Source of the DNA: DATHBP01 sp035296085 | Lineage (GTDB): Bacteria; Actinomycetota; Actinomycetes; Propionibacteriales; Nocardioidaceae | Direction of reading: 5' to 3' | NCBI GenBank assembly: GCA_035296085.1 | Contig: DATHBP010000133.1 | Location: forward strand, 1 to 10,276 | Length of the DNA stretch: 10,276 nucleotides | Shown: piece by piece, positions 6,185 through 10,276 of the stretch | Numbering within the stretch: the stretch's first letter is position 1 | How the letters are laid out: each line of letters opens with the position of its first letter | The notes under the pieces: generated by a model | Seen by the model: the letters and a program-made list of their open reading frames with translations, nothing else | What the model was told of the DNA's origin: nothing | Database searches by the model: none | Position numbers and translations under genes: made by a program

Positions 6185-6374
6185 TCCAGCGTGGCGGTGT
6201 TCGATCCGGAAGGCTCTCCACACACGTTTTTTTTAAAACAGCCCCTGCAGGGGGGTGGACAAGTCACCGGTGGACCACCCTCGTAGCGGGTAGGGCTTGC
6301 CTCCCGCCACGGCCCCCTTGCCAGCGCTGGTCGCGTTGGGGAGCATCTCCGTACGGGGCAAGGGGAGGTCCTCG
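6185..6374. other. Intergenic region with an AT tract and a perfect palindrome
   Basis: An eight-T run followed by AAAA (6227-6238), rare in such GC-rich DNA, is followed at once by the perfect 12-base palindrome CCCCTGCAGGGG (6242-6253). The T-run precedes rather than follows a strong stem, so this is not a regular terminator on the plus strand. Only a weak 3-bp stem lies upstream of the Ts. It could mark the end of the propeller transcript or a protein-binding site. Confidence 0.45.
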
Positions 6375-6545
6375 ATGTTCACTCGACTCCGGTGCTTGTT
6401 GCGGCTTCACAGGTGGCAGTTCGCCGCCGACGACGGGGGCGGCAGCCACCTGCGATGCGGCAACTGCTCGAAGTCCAAGCGCGGCAGCATCAATCGATCC
6501 ACTTCCGCTGCCGAGGACGTTGGCGGCTACGGCAACGTCTACTGA
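6375..6545 (+). CDS. Small zinc-ribbon-like protein, unknown function
   Basis: This is a 56-residue protein. The start at 6375 is supported by GGGGAGG (6362-6368) 6 bases upstream; an in-frame ATG at 6297 has no comparable site. Residues 5-16 read LRCLLRLHRWQF, and a CGNC pair lies at 28-31. With Cys7 and His12 this gives a possible metal site C-x4-H-x15-C-x2-C. Similar tiny proteins with a C/H-RW start and a C-x2-C end are, as I recall, common uncharacterised proteins in actinobacteria. The tail (33-56) is polar and probably disordered. There is no signal peptide or membrane helix. No function is assigned. Confidence 0.6.
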   Translation: MFTRLRCLLRLHRWQFAADDGGGSHLRCGNCSKSKRGSINRSTSAAEDVGGYGNVY

Positions 6546-6746
6546 CCAGACTCTCAGGGCGATGCGACACACACGGGGCGCCCACACTTCGTGAGTCCTT
6601 CCCCGCGGTCCTCATGACTTTCGGGTTCCACGGCTAGCCGAGGAGAGCCAGAGCTTCCGCCGGTCCGCGACGCGTATGCAACCGCGCGGCGGGGTCACGC
6701 GTGTCAGGCTTCGACAGGTCCCTCTTCTCGCTGGATGGGGAATCGG
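6546..6746. other. Leader region of the third sigma module
   Basis: No gene is recognised here. An ECF-like promoter candidate lies at 6678-6705, about 40 bases before the sigma start. I find no clear terminator for the small zinc-ribbon gene. Confidence 0.4.
6678..6705 (+). promoter_or_regulatory. ECF-like promoter candidate for the 6747-7250 sigma gene
   Basis: GCAACC (6678-6683), a 16-base spacer and CGTGTC (6700-6705). The AACC core at -35 resembles the other sigma promoters here, but the -10 differs from CGTTCTTA, suggesting a different cognate sigma factor, perhaps this gene's own product. Confidence 0.35.
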
Positions 6747-7250
6747 ATGGATCCCGGCCGTGAACGCGACTTTACGGAGTTCTACGACGCGACGTGGCCG
6801 CGTACGGTCGCCTGCGCGTATGCCATGACAGGGGATCTCGGTGAGGCCCAGGATCTCGCCCAGGAGGCTTATGCCCGGGCCTGGCCGCGGTGGTCGTCGC
6901 TGCACGGATACGACGACCCGGGCGCGTGGGTTCGCCATGTGGCGACCCGGCTGGCGGTCTCTCGCTGGCGCCGGGCCAAGACCGCAACGGTGTTCCTGGC
7001 CCGGTCTCGGGGACCGGAGCCAGCAGCACCTCCGTCAGAGGCGACCGCAGATCTGGTTGCGGCGCTCAAGCAGCTGCCGGAGGCGCAGCGGCGGGCCGTC
7101 GTGCTCCACCATCTCGGCGAGCTCCCTGTCGTCGAGATCGCCCGTATCGAGAAATGTCCAGAAGGAACCGTGAAAGCACGAATCTCCCGCGGCCGGGCCG
7201 CACTCGCAACCCTCCTTGCTCCGCAGGACGGAGAACGCTCCCATGTCTGA
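6747..7250 (+). CDS. ECF sigma factor of the third module
   Basis: This is a 167-residue SigE-type ECF sigma factor. Region 2 spans about 9-78: FTEFYDATWPRTVACAYAMTGDLGEAQDLAQEAY, and then GAWVRHVATRLAVSRWRRAK. Region 4 spans about 101-156: LVAALKQLPEAQRRAVVLHHLGELP, then the helix-turn-helix VVEIARIEKCPEGTVKARIS. The ATG at 6747 is preferred over that at 6735 because GGGGA lies 5 bases before it, while 6735 lacks a site. The stop overlaps the partner gene by 8 bases (ATGTCTGA at 7243-7250). The partner is a close paralogue of the protein truncated at the window's left edge, so a related sigma gene probably lies just upstream of the window. Confidence 0.92.
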   Translation: MDPGRERDFTEFYDATWPRTVACAYAMTGDLGEAQDLAQEAYARAWPRWSSLHGYDDPGAWVRHVATRLAVSRWRRAKTATVFLARSRGPEPAAPPSEATADLVAALKQLPEAQRRAVVLHHLGELPVVEIARIEKCPEGTVKARISRGRAALATLLAPQDGERSHV

Positions 7251-7965
7251 CCTGAATCGACTCCTCGACACGCTCGTCGATGACGTCACCGCGGGGACCC
7301 GGGCCCCCGGTGCGCCGGCGGCCATCAAGCAGGCCAACGGTCGGCGTAGGACGGTCGCGGCTGCGGCCGCTGCCGCCGTGGCGTTCATCGCCGTGGGCGG
7401 CGGCCTGGTCGCCGGAACCCTTGATAGCAGTGACCGGCTCTCGCCGGTCGGGGACCCGAGGCTCGCTTCGCCCACGCCGCCCACGGTCGAGGAGAACACC
7501 GAGGAGTCACCTGATTCCGACGAGTTCTTCCGGACAGAAGTGGGAGAGTCGCTGGCGCAGGTGCCGGGCTGGGCCGTCACCGACAACGACCCCACGATCC
7601 TTCACCCGTGTGGAGGGGACTGGTCGTCGAACGCCACCGGAGGGTCGGGCGGAAGCTTCGGCCTCCGCACGCAGGGGGAGCGGCCGCTCGTCTGGGCGGA
7701 GGAGTTGGGCTTCCCGTCCGCCGCGCAGGCCGCGGACGCGACCGCTCTTCTCGCCGAGAACCTCGCGTCCTGCGTACCCATCACCTGGCGGACTCATCCG
7801 GTCGCGCGGACCGGTGCGGTGTTGGCCAGCTCGGCAACCGGAGTGATCTGGATCCATCAGAAGGACGCCACAGTTGCGACGCTCCAGGTTCCCACAAACG
7901 ATGGCCCTCCGCCCCTAGGCGTCCAGGTCGAGGTCGCCGACCTGATCTGGTCATCGATCGGCTAA
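7243..7965 (+). CDS. One-pass membrane protein, putative anti-sigma partner
   Basis: This is a 240-residue protein. A short cytoplasmic part (1-36) ends in NGRRR, an Ala-rich membrane helix lies at about 37-58, and an acidic Pro/Thr/Glu-rich spacer at about 66-95. The outer domain (about 96-240) has two cysteines (123 and 177). Its conserved end (193-233) matches the fragment at 1-162 in 30 of 41 positions, making this region a duplicated family within one locus. I recognise no named outer domain; it may be of the kind that binds a small ligand or wall component, but that is a guess. There is no zinc anti-sigma motif. The ATG at 7243 overlaps the sigma stop; GGAGA lies about 8 bases upstream. 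An in-frame ATG at 7216 would lie inside the sigma gene and precede the family start MSDLNRLLDTLVDD. Confidence 0.87.
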   Translation: MSDLNRLLDTLVDDVTAGTRAPGAPAAIKQANGRRRTVAAAAAAAVAFIAVGGGLVAGTLDSSDRLSPVGDPRLASPTPPTVEENTEESPDSDEFFRTEVGESLAQVPGWAVTDNDPTILHPCGGDWSSNATGGSGGSFGLRTQGERPLVWAEELGFPSAAQAADATALLAENLASCVPITWRTHPVARTGAVLASSATGVIWIHQKDATVATLQVPTNDGPPPLGVQVEVADLIWSSIG

Positions 7966-8127
7966 CCCGCCGGCGACTCTAGGGCTCCGTAGTAACAGCC
8001 CGTAAGTGAGTCAGTTAGTCAGCGTGATAACCCGCGCACAGACCAATCCGGGCGGGAGTCGGCGCCGAAGACAAGATCAGACGGCCGGCTAATCAAGCGG
8101 GCCGCAGGTTTTTGTGAAAGGTCCTTC
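7966..8127. other. Intergenic region ahead of the CHRD-like gene
   Basis: No gene is recognised here. A 5-bp GGGCT/AGCCC dyad (7981-8000) without a T-run is too weak to call a terminator. GATAAC near 8025 could be a -10 element, but no convincing -35 accompanies it. Confidence 0.35.
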
Positions 8128-8769
8128 ATGCAGAAACGGCAGCTTCTTGCCCTCGCCGCTCCGGTCGCGCTCCTGGTGCCTGCCGCGGCAGTGGCTAGCG
8201 CCACCGCAGGCGATTTCGACGCCAACCTGCGCCCGGTCGCGCACAGTGCGACAGCCGACGGTGGTTCGAACGTGACGGGTCATGCGTCGCTGCAACTACG
8301 TGGCCGCAACCTCATGGTGAACCTTCGGGCCACCGGCTTGACCCCGAACGAGCCGCACGCGATGCACATCCACGGCGTAGTCACCGCGAACAACGAATGC
8401 CCGCCGGCATCGGCTGACGACAACACCGGTGACCCGATCGACCCGGCCTCGTTCGTTGCCGGAACACCGGACGGTTTGATCTCGCTGGGCGAAGGCGCTC
8501 CCTTCTACGGGCCGATCGACGTGTCGTTCACGACCACTGGTGACACCAGCCCGGCCAGCGGCCTTGACCTCGAGCGCATGCCGGTCGCCACCGCGTCCGG
8601 AACGATCGACTACCAGCGCAGCATCAGGGTGCCCCAGAACGTGGCTAAGAACCTGGCCAACCTGCACATCGTGCTGCACGGCGCCGACCTGCCGACAGAC
8701 GCCGACGCCAGCTCGCTGAGCAGCCTCTTCGAGGCGACCTTGCCGGTCTCCTGTGGGGTCATCAACTAG
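8128..8769 (+). CDS. Secreted CHRD-like protein
   Basis: This is a 213-residue protein. Residues 1-27 form a signal peptide (MQKRQ, hydrophobic core, cleavage probably after ASA or ATA). The rest fits the CHRD family, a beta-sandwich resembling copper/zinc superoxide dismutase: FDANLRPV near the mature start, GHASLQLRGRNLMVNLRATGL (51-71), HAMHIHG (77-83), and NLHIVLHGADL (178-188) where CHRD proteins carry another His-containing strand. Cys91 and Cys209 could form a disulfide. The full copper-ligand set of superoxide dismutase is not evident, so I do not call it an enzyme. GAAAGG lies 8 bases before the ATG. The gene appears monocistronic, with its own strong terminator at 8819-8853. Confidence 0.85.
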   Translation: MQKRQLLALAAPVALLVPAAAVASATAGDFDANLRPVAHSATADGGSNVTGHASLQLRGRNLMVNLRATGLTPNEPHAMHIHGVVTANNECPPASADDNTGDPIDPASFVAGTPDGLISLGEGAPFYGPIDVSFTTTGDTSPASGLDLERMPVATASGTIDYQRSIRVPQNVAKNLANLHIVLHGADLPTDADASSLSSLFEATLPVSCGVIN

Positions 8770-8818
8770 CGCGACCCGCATATCGCAGCAGCTTCAAGTG
8801 CGGGAACGCCGCCCATCC

Positions 8819-8853
8819 GAAGAGCCACCCGACCTCCCCGGGTGGCTCTTTGG
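8819..8853 (+). terminator. Rho-independent terminator after the CHRD-like gene
   Basis: AAGAGCCACCCG (8820-8831) pairs with CGGGTGGCTCTT (8839-8850), a 12-bp stem with a 7-base loop, followed by a short T tract. It lies 50 bases after the stop codon. Confidence 0.88.
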
Positions 8854-8925
8854 TGTGTCCCTTGACTGGCCGCCGTGTGGTCTATGGCTGCCCTGAACTC
8901 AGCGGCGTCTACGTTGACGCCGGCC

Positions 8926-8955
8926 TTGATTCACACTGTGAGTAGGTGACAGACT
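8926..8955 (+). promoter_or_regulatory. Promoter candidate with operator-like dyad ahead of the phosphoesterase gene
   Basis: TTGATT (8926-8931), an 18-base spacer and CAGACT (8950-8955) resemble a housekeeping promoter. The palindrome TCACA-C-TGTGA (8931-8941) lies within the spacer, where a repressor could block polymerase. The match is suggestive only. An alternative -35, TTGACG, lies at 8914-8919. Confidence 0.3.
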
Positions 8956-8986
8956 ACAGGGAGTCGGATTGCCTCCCGGGGGGCTA

Positions 8987-9024
8987 GGCGGAGAACCGGA
9001 AATCCGCCGCGCTTCGGCGCGGAT
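8987..9024 (+). promoter_or_regulatory. Leader with mutually exclusive hairpins
   Basis: GGCGGA (8987-8992) can pair with TCCGCC (9003-9008). Alternatively, CCGCGC (9007-9012) pairs with GCGCGG (9017-9022) over a TTCG tetraloop, or ATCCGC (9002-9007) with GCGGAT (9019-9024). The first stem excludes the third and clashes with the second by two bases. This matches no riboswitch class that I recognise. Confidence 0.35.
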
Positions 9025-9096
9025 GACGATTCTGCCGGATGGTAAGAGGCGAGTCGGATCACCACATAAGCGAGTCTCACGAAGGACGGGACAAGC

Positions 9097-10276
9097 ATGA
9101 GTGAATCCACGTTCAGGCATGCCACTCTGACCGCCACCGTCACGGCGGTAATGCTCGCGGTAGCGGCGCCAGCGATAGCCGCCGCCGTTCTTGGCACTCC
9201 GGAAGACGACCTTCGAGACCTCGCTTCTGGCGGCACGGCCAAGATGGCGCTACAGCCCGACAGTGTGTCCGAGACCAGCTTCGCCCTAAGCGCCACCGCG
9301 GACACCTTCACCGACTCGAGCACCGCCTCTAAGAACTACGGAGCAGCCCAAGCTCTCGGCGTCGATGCTCGCCCTCTCCGTCGGGCCTGGTACAGGTTTA
9401 ACCTTTCCACCACGCCAGGCCCCAACGACACCGTCACTCTCCGGATTTGGGCATCCGCCTCTTCTTCCTCAGGGGTCACGGTTGTGCTGGCACCCTCAAC
9501 CTGGTCCGAGACCTCGCTGACTCATAAGAATGCCCCGGCGACCACCACCCAGGTCGGAGCCAAGCCCACCCTCACCGGCTCCGCCTATGTCGACATCCCG
9601 ATCGACCCCACCGCCCTCATTCGGGGCAACAACACCCTCGTCGTGCGCCGGTCCAGCACCGAACAGGTCGACTTCTCTAGTCGTGAGGCCGGGGCGCGTG
9701 GCCCTGCGCTCGTCATCACCCCTCCACCCTCTCCTTCTACGACTCCCACGCCGACTCCAACTCCAACACCGGCGCCGACTCCGACTCTGACTCCGGCGCC
9801 GTCTCCGACTCTGACTCCGGAGCCGTCTTCGACTCCGACTCCGGAGCCGTCTTCGACCCTCACTTCGGCGCCGTCTTCGACTCTGACTCCGGCGCCGACT
9901 CCGACGCTCACTCCAGAGCCGACTTCGACCCTCACTCCGGAGCCCTCTCCGACTCTCACACCGTCGCCCAGTTCGACTGTCACGCCGGCGCCTACCCCGA
10001 GTCCTACGCCATCCCCTATCACCGAACCGGTCGTCTACATCTCGGGCGACTCCTGTGACGACGACTTCGACGCCGCTGGATGCCGCGAGGTCGGGGACAT
10101 GATCAAGTCCGACTTGGAACTGGACTATTACCTGACCGTGGGTGACAACCAGTACGAAGCCGGGACTGCGGCTCAGTACGCCACGTATTACGACCCACAC
10201 TTGGGCACGGGTCAGTTGCTCGGGGACGGGACAGGACGCACACTCTTCGACGTCACGATTCCGGCGGCCGGCAACC
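9097..10276 (+). CDS. Secreted CBM96/DNRLRE-like plus metallophosphoesterase protein (3' end outside the window)
   Basis: The frame is open from the ATG at 9097 to the window end, 393 residues so far. Residues 1-30 form a signal peptide. Residues 66-207 match the DNRLRE/CBM96-type beta-sandwich: ATADTFTDSSTASKNYGAAQALGVD, then RRAWYRFNLS, then STWSETSLTHKNAPA and FSSREAGARGPALVITP near the end, a fold known for polysaccharide binding. A Pro/Thr/Ser linker follows (208-308). From 312 the sequence resembles secreted calcineurin-like phosphoesterases: VVYISGDSC (312-320), LTVGDNQYEAGT (346-357) with the metal-binding GDN, and YYDPHLG (364-370). The last codons read PAAGN, the beginning of the GNH motif, so the histidine should follow directly. 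The usual leading D-x-H is replaced by GDSC, which I believe is normal for this subgroup. A surface-bound phosphatase is inferred. GAAGGA lies about 10 bases before the ATG. Confidence 0.87.
   Translation, partial: MSESTFRHATLTATVTAVMLAVAAPAIAAAVLGTPEDDLRDLASGGTAKMALQPDSVSETSFALSATADTFTDSSTASKNYGAAQALGVDARPLRRAWYRFNLSTTPGPNDTVTLRIWASASSSSGVTVVLAPSTWSETSLTHKNAPATTTQVGAKPTLTGSAYVDIPIDPTALIRGNNTLVVRRSSTEQVDFSSREAGARGPALVITPPPSPSTTPTPTPTPTPAPTPTLTPAPSPTLTPEPSSTPTPEPSSTLTSAPSSTLTPAPTPTLTPEPTSTLTPEPSPTLTPSPSSTVTPAPTPSPTPSPITEPVVYISGDSCDDDFDAAGCREVGDMIKSDLELDYYLTVGDNQYEAGTAAQYATYYDPHLGTGQLLGDGTGRTLFDVTIPAAGN
9766..10005 (+). repeat. Ten tandem 24-bp repeats coding an octapeptide linker
   Basis: Ten in-phase units of exactly 24 bases encode variants of TP(A/E)P(S/T)(P/S)TL: units begin at 9766, 9790, 9814 and so on to 9982. 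Copies differ mostly by single substitutions, and alanine or glutamate alternates at the third residue. The units form a Pro/Thr/Ser linker between the carbohydrate-binding-like and phosphoesterase domains. Confidence 0.9.

Larger units (their letters stand above)
8770..9096. other. 327-base region: terminator, promoter candidate and structured leader
   Basis: From left to right it holds the terminator of the CHRD-like gene (8819-8853), a promoter candidate with a dyad (8926-8955), and a GC-rich leader with competing hairpins (8987-9024) before the start at 9097. No coding sequence is supported. Confidence 0.6.

Noticed and set aside
8222..8231. A further CCAACCTGCG-like block
   Set aside because: It lies inside the CHRD-like coding sequence, with no CGTT-type -10 at 16-17 bases; it is a coincidence of codons.
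8971..9060. c-di-GMP or c-di-AMP riboswitch in the phosphoesterase leader
   Set aside because: The conserved sequence blocks of those classes are not visible; only generic GC-rich hairpins are present.
9766..10005. CRISPR-like direct repeats
   Set aside because: The units are contiguous, in frame and without spacers; they encode a linker.
9496..10200. Long minus-strand frames across the linker region, giving Arg/Ser-rich and Gly/Val-rich repeats
   Set aside because: They are antisense shadows of the 24-bp repeats that code the Pro/Thr/Ser linker; the plus-strand frame has a signal peptide and two recognisable domains.

Overview
The window looks like chromosomal DNA of a high-GC actinobacterium. 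Codons are strongly G/C-ending, sigma/partner genes are coupled by 4-8 bp overlaps, and there are several ECF sigma factors of the type often called the SigE family, a PspC-type gene, and secreted proteins with Ala-rich signal peptides. A Nocardioides- or Kribbella-like member of the Propionibacteriales is my guess; nothing in the sequence fixes the genus. I see no rRNA, tRNA, CRISPR array, transposase or phage gene.

Layout. Positions 1-162 are the 3' end of a gene for a putative anti-sigma partner. A broken PspC-domain gene follows (355-653). Positions 723-4046 on the minus strand hold two complete modules, each an ECF sigma factor followed by a one-pass membrane partner: sigma (3483-4046) with partner (2834-3490), and sigma (1961-2527) with an Asp-box/BNR beta-propeller partner (723-1964). 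On the plus strand follow a secreted allene-oxide-cyclase/dirigent-like barrel protein (4376-4840), a decayed second copy of its 5' end (4986-5108), a membrane-anchored beta-propeller protein (5105-6184) and a tiny zinc-ribbon-like protein (6375-6545). A third sigma/partner module lies at 6747-7965. Its partner is a close paralogue of the gene cut by the left edge. Next come a secreted CHRD-like protein (8128-8769) with a strong terminator (8819-8853), and the first 393 residues of a secreted CBM96/DNRLRE-like plus metallophosphoesterase protein joined by a Pro/Thr/Ser linker made of ten octapeptide repeats (9097 to the right edge).

How it may work together. The window looks like an envelope-signalling island: cytoplasmic sigma factors paired with membrane proteins whose outer domains differ, next to secreted or surface proteins that could be their targets. 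The best direct evidence for such a circuit is in the divergent region 4047-4375. There two promoter-like sequences with identical -35 blocks (CCAACCTGCG), identical -10 blocks (CGTTCTTA) and identical 17-base spacers point outward, one into the sigma operon and one into the secreted barrel gene. This suggests that the 3483-4046 sigma factor drives both its own operon and the barrel gene. Local duplication is visible twice: the paralogous partner genes about 7 kb apart and the copied signal-peptide region at 4986.
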